Virus record (IMG/VR): IMGVR_UViG_3300014501_000086
Span: 1 to 22,113 of that record
Direction: 5' to 3' (one strand)
Source of the DNA: a virus
DNA length: 22,113 nucleotides
The position numbers were made by a program, and so were the translations under genes. Positions 13,586-18,795 of this stretch are shown here, piece by piece. The notes below the pieces were generated by a model. It was given only the letters and a program-made list of their open reading frames with translations. It was not told where the DNA came from and made no database searches. Position 1 is the first letter of the stretch. The number at the start of each line of letters is the position of its first letter.

Positions 13586-14148
13586 GGGGGATTTAATCCC
13601 CCCCATTGATCAGCCATTGCATTGGCGATTCCAATAAATGTTCTAGACCTCTCACGCCACCTATGTGGGCCAGGTGGCATCCTATGTATGCGCGCTTCCC
13701 TGCCGGAAACAATACTAGTTGGTACAAGCATAGGTAGATTGTCCAACCACAAGCATGTTGCCTTAGTCTCGCCATGCCCATACTGCCAAGGCTGAATAAT
13801 TTGATCTGGCTTACGAATTTGGCTTGAAATTATGCTAATTGGATTCTCTATTGCGATTCTAGGTATTTTAGAATCCATAAGCATTTGTACGAAATCCAAG
13901 GCGGCTTGCTGCCGACCATCCGCGCGCTTAGCTGCGAAGTGTCTCGCTCCGGATACCGCTAAGTGCGTGCATGGTGGGTGGGCTATCATAAGATCGAATC
14001 CATTACCTATAATGTCCCGAATATCTCCAACATAGTGCGGGCCTGGCTTTTCTGTATCCAAGAGATCGCATGAAATAGCATCATGGCCCCGGGCTATAAA
14101 CGCATCGCGTACCGTTCCGGAGAACTCACAAGCAATTAAGACTCGCAT
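13582..14148 (-). CDS. Cytosine methyltransferase-like protein, short form
   Basis: 188 residues. MRVLIACEFSGTVRDAF is the SAM-binding beginning, HPPCTHLAVSG (57-67) is in the place of the catalytic Cys loop of C5 cytosine methyltransferases, and IENP (100-103) matches their ENV motif. KATCLWLDNLPML and RSRTFIGIANAMADQW follow as in similar phage proteins. There is no recognisable target-recognition domain, and the length is about half that of a bacterial Dcm-type enzyme. It may methylate phage DNA to escape restriction, or may be a non-DNA methyltransferase. ATG 14148 is chosen over the upstream in-frame TTG because TTGGAG is its ribosome site. Its 3' end contains a GGGGG...CCCCC dyad. Confidence 0.72.
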   Translation of the reverse strand: MRVLIACEFSGTVRDAFIARGHDAISCDLLDTEKPGPHYVGDIRDIIGNGFDLMIAHPPCTHLAVSGARHFAAKRADGRQQAALDFVQMLMDSKIPRIAIENPISIISSQIRKPDQIIQPWQYGHGETKATCLWLDNLPMLVPTSIVSGREARIHRMPPGPHRWRERSRTFIGIANAMADQWGGLNPP

Positions 14149-14203
14149 AATAGACTCCAATTGTTATACTTATTCGTATATCGCTTTTTTGCTAAGATTG
14201 CAA
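14149..14203 (-). promoter_or_regulatory. Promoter of the methyltransferase-like gene
   Basis: TTGCAA (14203-14198), 17 bases, TATACG (14180-14175), then GTATAACAATTGGAGTCT before the ATG, a diverged copy of the TATCAATAGGAG start motif. This is one of the best promoter matches on this strand. Confidence 0.5.
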
Positions 14204-14216
14204 ATTTGGTTAAGCG

Positions 14217-14408
14217 CTAATACAGATTGATTGCAAAATTAATGACTGCGCCAAGATTCCAGACTAGAAGCGCGCTAGCCGACATGCAGGCAATAAAGCC
14301 TAGCAGGTCCAGCCAAGGAATCCGGGCCTTGTGCGGGCTTGCTGCGGGCTTGGCGGGGTATAGCGGGGATATTGTCCCCGCCACCTTGAAGGACAAGCGC
14401 GCGCCCAT
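14217..14408 (-). CDS. Small membrane protein, 63 residues
   Basis: A basic N-terminal half (MGARLSFKVAGTISPLYPAK) leads into LLGFIACMSASALLVW and LGAVINFAINLY, one long or two short membrane helices at the C-terminus. Its ATG shares bases with the TAA of the 81-residue gene upstream (TAATG), so translation is coupled and there is no separate promoter. Unknown function. Confidence 0.6.
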   Translation of the reverse strand: MGARLSFKVAGTISPLYPAKPAASPHKARIPWLDLLGFIACMSASALLVWNLGAVINFAINLY

Positions 14409-14653
14409 TAGGACCAGTCCCGAATCGCTGCGCGAATCGTAGTCTTAGAATAGGGTGCGCCGTCCGGAGTCGCGTGGATTCCCATACCCTGAAGGTCGGA
14501 AAGAATACATCCCGCCGCAATATCCCGATTTAGCTTGTGATGCCGGGTGCATCGAATGACAAGATTATAGAGTCCTTCGTCATTCCCAAGCCAAAGACTC
14601 ACATTCCAATGATTCCAATTCTTATGTCCATTATATGCTTTGTGCTGCGCCAT
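14408..14653 (-). CDS. Conserved phage/plasmid protein of the NGWxNYxTWNVxLWxGNDEG type, 81 residues
   Basis: Starts MAQHKAYNGHKNWNHWNVSL and continues WLGNDEGLYNLVIRC. This block is the hallmark of a small family seen widely in phages and plasmids, usually in clusters of accessory genes; I believe it is catalogued as a DUF but cannot confirm the number. The role is unknown. ATG 14653 is preceded by GGAG at 8 bases; an in-frame TTG at 14683 has no ribosome site. Its stop overlaps the next start. Confidence 0.72.
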   Translation of the reverse strand: MAQHKAYNGHKNWNHWNVSLWLGNDEGLYNLVIRCTRHHKLNRDIAAGCILSDLQGMGIHATPDGAPYSKTTIRAAIRDWS

Positions 14654-14725
14654 GGTAGAGTCTCCGAGGTTTAAGTTAATCAATGTCGATAGATATTAGA
14701 TAGGACGATTCGCGGGCTCAGTCAA
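14654..14725 (-). promoter_or_regulatory. Promoter of the 81-residue gene
   Basis: TTGACT (14725-14720), 17 bases, TATCTA (14702-14697): a near-consensus promoter. The -35 box overlaps the GAC TGA end of the preceding gene. The leader differs from its neighbours (CTCGGAGACTCTACC) and lacks the TATCAATAGGAG motif. Confidence 0.55.
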
Positions 14726-14996
14726 CAAGAGTCGCGATCAACATTCCAATTTCCTCACCCCGTAAAGAACGCAGATGATTCGACGCATACCAGGAGGAGG
14801 AGTCGCGAATCCACCACGCGGGGTTGCGATAGAACGCCTTGCGCATGGCATAGGGCAGGGATTCAAATACGATTGAACCATCTGGCAGATACGGGACTCC
14901 ATCCTTATACAAGCCATGTAAACCGGCTTGCTTAGCCTCATGAATGGACTCCCAAACCTTAATGCCGCCTTTAATCAATTCTACTTTAATTCGCAT
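14718..14996 (-). CDS. Hypothetical protein, 92 residues
   Basis: Starts MRIKVELIKGGIKVWESIHE, then HGLYKDGVPYLPDG, then RNPAWWIRDSSSWYASNH. No family recognised. The YKDG element also occurs in the 64-residue protein at 15254, and WY.xNH also in the 125-residue protein at 15770, so these small genes may be distantly related; this is weak. The start carries TTATTAATAGGAGATTCACC at 14997-15016 but no promoter of its own. It lies 13 bases after the 65-residue gene and is probably cotranscribed. In-frame upstream starts would overlap that gene. Confidence 0.68.
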   Translation of the reverse strand: MRIKVELIKGGIKVWESIHEAKQAGLHGLYKDGVPYLPDGSIVFESLPYAMRKAFYRNPAWWIRDSSSWYASNHLRSLRGEEIGMLIATLVD

Positions 14997-15003
14997 GGTG
15001 AAT

Positions 15004-15016
15004 CTCCTATTAATAA
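15004..15016 (-). repeat. Start-associated motif without own promoter
   Basis: TTATTAATAGGAG, a copy of the TATCAATAGGAG family, sits before the ATG at 14996. The stop codon TAA of the preceding gene (15012-15010) lies within it. It is the only clear copy here with no -35 box, so the motif is likely tied to translation initiation rather than only to transcription. Confidence 0.55.
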
Positions 15017-15207
15017 CCAAGCCAAACCAACAAATCCGCCGCATCAATTTGCAGGCTCGACTCGCAATCCAGCCCGGAGTCGTTCAAATAATCCTCAAGA
15101 CTCGTGCAATGATCCTCACACATAGCTCGGCTTGCATGGACTCCGAGCATTACGGACTCGCCTATTGATTGCGCATAAAATGCTTGGCCGGATGTAAATT
15201 GCGACAT
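15010..15207 (-). CDS. Hypothetical protein, 65 residues
   Basis: Starts MSQFTSGQAFYAQSIGESVM and ends DAADLLVWLGY; acidic, with a Cys/His cluster (MCEDHC). No family recognised. ATG 15207 directly follows the start-associated motif CTATCAATAGGAGTTCACCC, which rules out the in-frame start 24 bases upstream. Its stop lies in the ribosome-site motif of the next gene. Confidence 0.68.
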   Translation of the reverse strand: MSQFTSGQAFYAQSIGESVMLGVHASRAMCEDHCTSLEDYLNDSGLDCESSLQIDAADLLVWLGY

Positions 15208-15261
15208 GGGTGAACTCCTATTGATAGGCAATAACTAGCTCGATTCGGCTTAGCTAGTCAA
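15208..15261 (-). promoter_or_regulatory. Promoter with dyad, plus start-associated motif, 65-residue gene
   Basis: TTGACT (15261-15256), then CTAGTT or TAGTTA at 17 or 18 bases. Perfect 7-base arms ACTAGCT (15234-15240) and AGCTAGT (15252-15258) overlap the -10 and -35 boxes, as an operator would. The -35 box also contains the GAC TAG end of the upstream gene. CTATCAATAGGAG follows. Confidence 0.5.
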
Positions 15262-15448
15262 GCGATAGCTTGGCCTTAGTCGAGACATAATGCGCAAAAT
15301 GTCCTGGAGTCTTGCGTGCTACCGTATGCAGGCAAGAAAGATCATGCCAGAATTTAGCGGATTCGTAGGTGGACTCAGTAACACGGATTCCATCCTTATA
15401 GAAGCGACTCGGCTTGTCGGAATATGTATGCTTGACTAGTTGGGCCAT
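15254..15448 (-). CDS. Hypothetical basic protein, 64 residues
   Basis: Starts MAQLVKHTYSDKPSRFYKDG, then RVTESTYESAKFWHDLSCLH, ending KAKLSLD. No family recognised. The start-associated motif TTATCAATAGGAGAATCCACT immediately precedes the ATG. Its final codons double as the -35 box of the next gene's promoter. Confidence 0.68.
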   Translation of the reverse strand: MAQLVKHTYSDKPSRFYKDGIRVTESTYESAKFWHDLSCLHTVARKTPGHFAHYVSTKAKLSLD

Positions 15449-15515
15449 AGTGGATTCTCCTATTGATAACTAGGGTTTAGCATATCGGGCTGAGTCCTGC
15501 AACCCAAGCCCGATA
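15449..15515 (-). promoter_or_regulatory. Promoter with 9-base-arm dyad, plus start-associated motif, 64-residue gene
   Basis: TTGGGT (15507-15502), 17 bases, TATGCT (15484-15479), then TTATCAATAGGAG. Arms TATCGGGCT (15483-15491) and AGCCCGATA (15507-15515) are perfect complements with a 15-base loop and bracket the spacer from the -35 to the -10 box. The hairpin lies 10 bases after the preceding gene and may also end its transcript. Confidence 0.5.
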
Positions 15516-15524
15516 GAATAAGCC

Positions 15525-15707
15525 CTATGCTTTGCAGGCTTCCCGGAATGTTTCCATATTAAACCGGGGATTCTCGGCTTGCAAAGCACGGCCCATTTGA
15601 GACGCAAAGGTATCGCGCGATATCGCCATATCTCCGGGCTTGTCCGAATGGAATTGGAACGAGTCGCGGATTACCTAGGCAATCAAAATATAGTCTTTTT
15701 TCGTCAT
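15525..15707 (-). pseudogene. Small conserved gene (MTKKDY family) interrupted by an in-frame amber codon
   Basis: From the ATG at 15707, after an ATATCAATAGGAGAATCCAC start motif, the frame reads MTKKDYILIA, then TAG at 15677-15675, then VIRDSFQFHSDKPGDMAISR and on to ALQAENPRFNMETFREACKA before a second TAG. The start (MTKKDY.LIA) and end (NPRF....F..AC) are those of a roughly 60-residue family common in phages, so both halves belong to one gene. One base change from CAG, AAG or GAG explains the TAG. It may be a pseudogene, a suppressed or recoded codon, or a sequencing error. Neighbouring genes end in TAG, so TAG is not generally reassigned. Confidence 0.7.
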
Positions 15708-15761
15708 GTGGATTCTCCTATTGATATGTGCAGTAATGGGGGATTAACTCCCCCATGTCAA
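15708..15761 (-). promoter_or_regulatory. Promoter with dyad, plus start-associated motif, amber-interrupted gene
   Basis: TTGACA (15761-15756) and a 17-base spacer lead to CATTAC. The spacer is filled by a dyad with 7-base arms TGGGGGA (15737-15743) and TCCCCCA (15749-15755). ATATCAATAGGAG follows. The -10 is weak, which fits a controlled promoter. Confidence 0.5.
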
Positions 15762-15769
15762 GCCGAGGA

Positions 15770-16147
15770 TTAAAAGAATATCATGCCATTTTTCCAATAG
15801 TGATTCGACTCCCATAATCCAATCTCGCAACCCCGGCCAGATTTATATATAAGATCGACCGACTCCGCCCATGTCGGAATTTCTTTATGCGCGGTATAGA
15901 AGATTCCATCCGGGCTTTTATGCGCCCAAACAATGTGATTCCGATACCACGAGTCGCGCTGCGCTTGCATATATCCATCGACATAGTACCTCACCCATGC
16001 CGGAGTCTTGGCCAAGGACTCCAAGATTACCCCATAGCGCTTATTGATATCGTCATGAGCTAGGCCAAACTCATGGGCGTGCCAGGACAGGCTATTGACG
16101 GACTCAACGGCACGATTACGGATTTTTAAGGCGGTTTCGACTCGCAT
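15770..16147 (-). CDS. Hypothetical protein, 125 residues
   Basis: Starts MRVETALKIRNRAVESVNSL, with YVDGYMQAQRDSWYRNHIVW in the middle and an aromatic end (WESNHYWKNGMIFF). Mixed helical N-terminus and beta-like C-terminus; no family recognised. CTATCAACAGGAGAATCCC stands directly before the ATG. It has its own promoter. Confidence 0.7.
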   Translation of the reverse strand: MRVETALKIRNRAVESVNSLSWHAHEFGLAHDDINKRYGVILESLAKTPAWVRYYVDGYMQAQRDSWYRNHIVWAHKSPDGIFYTAHKEIPTWAESVDLIYKSGRGCEIGLWESNHYWKNGMIFF

Positions 16148-16204
16148 GGGATTCTCCTGTTGATAGATAATAATTAGATGGATTCGCTTAGCTATTCAAG
16201 GGGG
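16148..16204 (-). promoter_or_regulatory. Promoter and start-associated motif, 125-residue gene
   Basis: TTGAAT (16199-16194), 17 bases, TAATTA (16176-16171), then CTATCAACAGGAG. The spacer AGCTAAGCGAATCC is nearly the same as in the 15207 promoter (AGCTAAGCCGAATC), so the promoters themselves are repeats. A GGGGATTAAACACCCCC dyad covering the stop of the previous gene lies just upstream. Confidence 0.52.
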
Positions 16205-16207
16205 TGT

Positions 16208-16639
16208 TTAATCCCCTTCAAAATAGCGCCAAGAATTCGGCACGTCATAGGATTGTACTGATCCGTCCAATTCATCCAGGATTCCGGCGTTTGGGACGCA
16301 AGGGGATGCCATGCGGGCGGAGTCCGTAATGTGCGGGCTTTGAAAGATAAAGAAGTTTAGCGCGCCACCCAGCCAAGAAGAGGCATAATGGACTCCCTGA
16401 TATACCCCGGACACGCTCGATTCGTCCGAATCGAAATACTCGCCAAGATTGTCCGGCAATTCGTCATCCTCGGATAGGGCATTCTCAGCCCGATATTCTT
16501 TAACAAAGTCATCCCATGAATGGTCCGTGAACTCCGAGCCATGCCCATAAAGGAGCGAATCAACCGTATCGGAATGCAAAGCCAGGGCGGAGATATAGCC
16601 GAAAGCGATTCCGGTCTCAAGATTGATATTCGTCGTCAT
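16208..16639 (-). CDS. Conserved acidic phage/plasmid protein (SPCVPNAG family), 143 residues
   Basis: The central part GVHYASSWLGGALNFFIFQS followed by ASPCVPNAGILDELDG and YDVPNSW is the signature of a small family common in phages and mobile elements of proteobacteria. Its function is unknown to me. The N-terminal half is very acidic (SEDDELPDNLGEYFDSDESS), which suggests a protein that binds basic surfaces or mimics DNA. ATG has TTATCAAATGAGGAG upstream. It is the first gene of the long leftward cassette and is divergent from 16839. Confidence 0.72.
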   Translation of the reverse strand: MTTNINLETGIAFGYISALALHSDTVDSLLYGHGSEFTDHSWDDFVKEYRAENALSEDDELPDNLGEYFDSDESSVSGVYQGVHYASSWLGGALNFFIFQSPHITDSARMASPCVPNAGILDELDGSVQSYDVPNSWRYFEGD

Positions 16640-16695
16640 ATTGCGTGCTCCTCATTTGATAATCACTAGCTAAACTAGGCTGATTCGCTTGTCAA
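16640..16695 (-). promoter_or_regulatory. Promoter and start-associated motif, SPCVPNAG gene
   Basis: TTGACA (16695-16690), 17 bases, TAGCTA (16672-16667), then TTATCAAATGAGGAG. The spacer again contains AGCGAATC. It opens the leftward cassette. Confidence 0.55.
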
Positions 16696-16704
16696 CAAAG
16701 CATG

Positions 16705-16741
16705 TGCACTTATTTTATTTTTCTCTAAAAAGCGCAGTGCA
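16705..16741. repeat. AT-rich hairpin between divergent promoters
   Basis: Arms TGCACT (16705-16710) and AGTGCA (16736-16741) enclose TTTTT (16718-16722), CTCT and AAAAA (16727-16731). The hairpin at 12442-12485 has a similar GC outer and TTTTT/AAAAA inner layout. Its position between diverging genes argues against a terminator; an insulator, operator or unwinding site is possible. Confidence 0.35.
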
Positions 16742-16784
16742 GTGTATAAGGACTCAGATTGGCAGAAAAGATTGCTTGATAGGG

Positions 16785-16838
16785 TTGACCGTAGAATCAG
16801 CCTAGGCTAGTAATCAGATATCAAATGGAGTTTATAGA
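16785..16838 (+). promoter_or_regulatory. Promoter and start-associated motif, 131-residue gene
   Basis: TTGACC (16785-16790), 17 bases, TAGTAA (16808-16813), then ATATCAAATGGAG before ATG 16839. The spacer includes the palindrome AGCCTAGGCT next to the -10 box. This is the plus-strand member of the same promoter family. Confidence 0.55.
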
Positions 16839-17234
16839 ATGCAGGTTGAATCGCTAATTGGGCAGACTCTGATCTGCCATGTGACGGGCAAGCAATTCAT
16901 TGGCGCGGTAGCTGGTTGCAGCACGAATTATGCTCGGGATTCCGAGGGGCGTATATTCTCAGACGCAGGAGTCGATATTCAGCAAAAACAGGACTTGCTA
17001 AATCGCAGCAAGCCATTTACGGGCTATATTTCGGGCGATGGCAAGAGCCTTACGGGCTGGAAGGGAAATCACTTGGGCGCGGTTATTTGGGCAAGCCCGG
17101 TGCGACTCGCACGCTGGAGTCACTTTCCTGGTAAAGCCTATGCGGCATATCGGATCCGAGATATTCATGGAGGATTCTGGCATGGGCGTTCAAGTCCGGG
17201 TCTGTGCATAAATATCCGCGCGGCTAAAAAATAA
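16839..17234 (+). CDS. Hypothetical protein, 131 residues
   Basis: Starts MQVESLIGQTLICHVTGKQF, continues GAVAGCSTNYARDSEGRIFS and ends in a basic tail. Gly/Ser-rich and probably beta-structured; no family recognised. Own promoter and start motif as above, divergent from the leftward cassette. Confidence 0.7.
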   Translation: MQVESLIGQTLICHVTGKQFIGAVAGCSTNYARDSEGRIFSDAGVDIQQKQDLLNRSKPFTGYISGDGKSLTGWKGNHLGAVIWASPVRLARWSHFPGKAYAAYRIRDIHGGFWHGRSSPGLCINIRAAKK

Positions 17235-17241
17235 TATTGGC

Positions 17242-17298
17242 TTGTCAGATAGGGAGTCCGACTCCCTATCGCATAAACCAATAGAGGAGTCTAAAAAT
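17242..17298 (+). promoter_or_regulatory. 23-bp palindrome in the promoter, plus start motif, 132-residue gene
   Basis: GATAGGGAGTC-C-GACTCCCTATC (17248-17270) is a perfect dyad with 11-base arms, directly after TTGTCA (17242-17247). The -10 box is unclear. AAACCAATAGAGGAGTC precedes the ATG. It may be a strong operator, or a terminator of the preceding gene whose stop is 13 bases before it. Confidence 0.5.
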
Positions 17299-17697
17299 AT
17301 GGACATTGATATTACGCGATTCGTGCTGGATCTGGATCCATATGAATTTAGTGCGAGCTTTGCGGAGATAGGGCCTAATGCCGCGCGGATTACTTGGGGT
17401 AATGCAAAGGAGCAAGCCAAGGACTCGCCATTGCTTGAAAGTGAGGAGGAATTGCAGGCTTTGCGCGATCATGTGCAGGGAATGGGATTTGGCGAGGAAG
17501 TGCAGCAATACGGCGCGGAAGAATGCAATGCGCTATTTATTCAGCTCATATCCGGGGATATGCGAGAGTCCGGCATGGACGGGGATATGGAGTCATTTGA
17601 CTGGGAGGAATACCACGAGCAATGCGAAGCAGGACAGCTAGCGGGCAGAATAGGGCAGTGGGATGACGGAAGGATCGGCTATTACCTAGGGGACTAG
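17299..17697 (+). CDS. Conserved phage/ICE protein of unknown function, acidic, 132 residues
   Basis: DLDPYEFSASFAEIGPNAAR, ITWGNA, PLLESEEELQALRDHVQGMG, EECNALFIQLISGDMRESG and AGQLAGRIGQWDDGRIGYYL follow in the order of a family I recognise from phages and integrative elements, without known function. The protein is strongly acidic. ATG 17299 is chosen by the AGAGGAG site and start motif; a longer in-frame start at 17242 would run through the promoter palindrome. Confidence 0.75.
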   Translation: MDIDITRFVLDLDPYEFSASFAEIGPNAARITWGNAKEQAKDSPLLESEEELQALRDHVQGMGFGEEVQQYGAEECNALFIQLISGDMRESGMDGDMESFDWEEYHEQCEAGQLAGRIGQWDDGRIGYYLGD

Positions 17698-18078
17698 GAA
17701 TCCGCATAGTGCGGGCAGGAGTCGGGTGGGAGTCTCAAGATTCCTGCCCTATTCTTATTTTCTGGAATAGGGCTATCGCGAGTCTCAAAAATTAGATTTG
17801 TCTCAGGTTTTGAGATAAAAGCCTTGAGCTGAGACAAGTCTGACTCTTTGGGTTTTTGCGGCCTGATTCTGGGAATCTGGACTCGATTCCTCGCGTGGGA
17901 CAAATCTATATAATGCGCGCTGTCCTGCGGGAATCTTATTATCTGGATTCTCCCGCCTTATTTGCACGAATCCGTCTCGATTCCTGGGATTCTGTCTCGA
18001 TTTTTGAGATTCTGCTCGGATTCTGAGATTGAATCCCACATTTTGAGACTTTTTGCACTTTTCTGGAGCAATCTCATC
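17698..18078. other. Non-coding block dense in GANTC and GTCTCA/TGAGAC motifs
   Basis: This 381-base gap lies between two convergent genes. By hand I count about 17 GANTC sites and a dozen TCTCA/TGAGA elements, including GTCTCAG...CTGAGAC pairs. Imperfect decamer-like copies of GATTCTGGGA / GATTCTGAGA lie at 17867-18035. Two hairpins share bases: GGGCAGGA (17713-17720) with TCCTGCCC (17742-17749), and CCCTATTC (17747-17754) with GAATAGGG (17765-17772). TATAAT at 17909-17914 has no good -35 box. Reading frames here are repetitive and basic with no ribosome sites, so I regard the block as non-coding. Confidence 0.55.
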
Positions 18079-18627
18079 CTATGAGACTCGCGCGAACTCG
18101 CCAAACAATTCTCGGGCTTTCGCGCAATAGGCGGCATGGGCAAGCTCGGGATCAGTAAAGTACCCTAAATGGATTCTAACTCCGTTATGCTTAATTTGGG
18201 CCTTCCAAGCCTTATTTGACTCGTTCCAATGGACTCCCTTGAAGCCTGATGTATTATTCTGCGGGAGTCCCCTGTTAGCCCCATTTTGTTGCGTAGTGGC
18301 CAACCTGAGATTGTTCCACTTATTGTCTAGTGAATCTGTATTTATATGGTCTACTCCGAGTCTAGGCCACTCGCCAGTCATATAGATCCATGCGAGTCTA
18401 TGGGCCTGATAGACCTTGCCATTGATACCTATCGCGCGGGTTGGACCCCCCCCAGGTCTTGCGGGCCGAATCTTACCCGCTATTGCGCCAGCCCGGACCC
18501 CTCCCCTCCCCCCAATCTTCCAGGTAAAGACTCCAGATACCGGATCGTATTGCAGAATCTCGCGCAAATATTCCGCAGAAAAATGGTTGACATGCTTAAT
18601 GCAGCTAGTTAATGGTTGATCGGTCAT
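18079..18627 (-). CDS. HNH-AP2 homing endonuclease-like protein (copy 1)
   Basis: 182 residues. The HNH core runs YQAHRLAWIYMTGEWP (73-88), VDHINTDSLDNKWNNLRLAT (92-111), with His76, Asp93-His94 and Asn105 in the catalytic positions. The C-terminal AP2-type DNA-binding domain (127-179) has SGFKGVHWNESNKAWKAQI and HLGYFTDPELAHAAY. This pair of domains is typical of free-standing phage homing endonucleases. ATG 18627 has GGGG 8 bases upstream. It is a paralogue of the gene at 21084. A Pro-rich stretch (ARPGGGPT), coded by a long C run, distinguishes it. Confidence 0.88.
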   Translation of the reverse strand: MTDQPLTSCIKHVNHFSAEYLREILQYDPVSGVFTWKIGGRGGVRAGAIAGKIRPARPGGGPTRAIGINGKVYQAHRLAWIYMTGEWPRLGVDHINTDSLDNKWNNLRLATTQQNGANRGLPQNNTSGFKGVHWNESNKAWKAQIKHNGVRIHLGYFTDPELAHAAYCAKARELFGEFARVS

Positions 18628-18680
18628 AGAGTACCCCTAGAATTCAATTCATTCTAGTAATATCCTGCAAATAATACAAG

Positions 18681-18692
18681 CCCCCTCCCCCC
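18681..18692. repeat. C-rich tract, one of a series at gene boundaries
   Basis: CCCCCTCCCCCC. Similar tracts occur at 19222-19232, 19732-19737, 20202-20220 (G6 facing C8, able to fold), 20478-20483 and 21075-21080. All but the one at 19222 lie between genes, and that one marks the fusion joint. They might be transcript-processing or terminator-like elements. Confidence 0.35.
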
Positions 18693-18724
18693 TATCCAGC
18701 CTACAAAAAAGTTTCAGACTGGGC

Positions 18725-18795
18725 TTTACAGAATAAAATAGACCTGCTATCAATCATTCATCGAATAGACGCTGCAAACAAAAGGACCTAGCACA
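18725..18795 (+). promoter_or_regulatory. Promoter of the DUF2786-endonuclease fusion
   Basis: TTTACA (18725-18730), 17 bases, TATCAA (18748-18753), then AAAGGA 9 bases before the ATG at 18796. It is a moderate match. Confidence 0.4.

Noticed and set aside
15525-15707. General reassignment of TAG to an amino acid, suggested by the amber gene
   Set aside because: Portal, glycosyltransferase and several small genes end naturally at TAG with the next gene overlapping or adjacent; reading through would run into antisense of real genes.
17727-18088. CRISPR array from repeated GTCTCA/TGAGAC
   Set aside because: Repeat units are only 5-6 bases, occur in both orientations and have irregular spacing.
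17694-18143. Three overlapping minus-strand frames (60-80 codons) in the GANTC-rich block
   Set aside because: They translate the repeats into Lys/Arg/Ser-rich strings, overlap one another in different frames and lack start signals.
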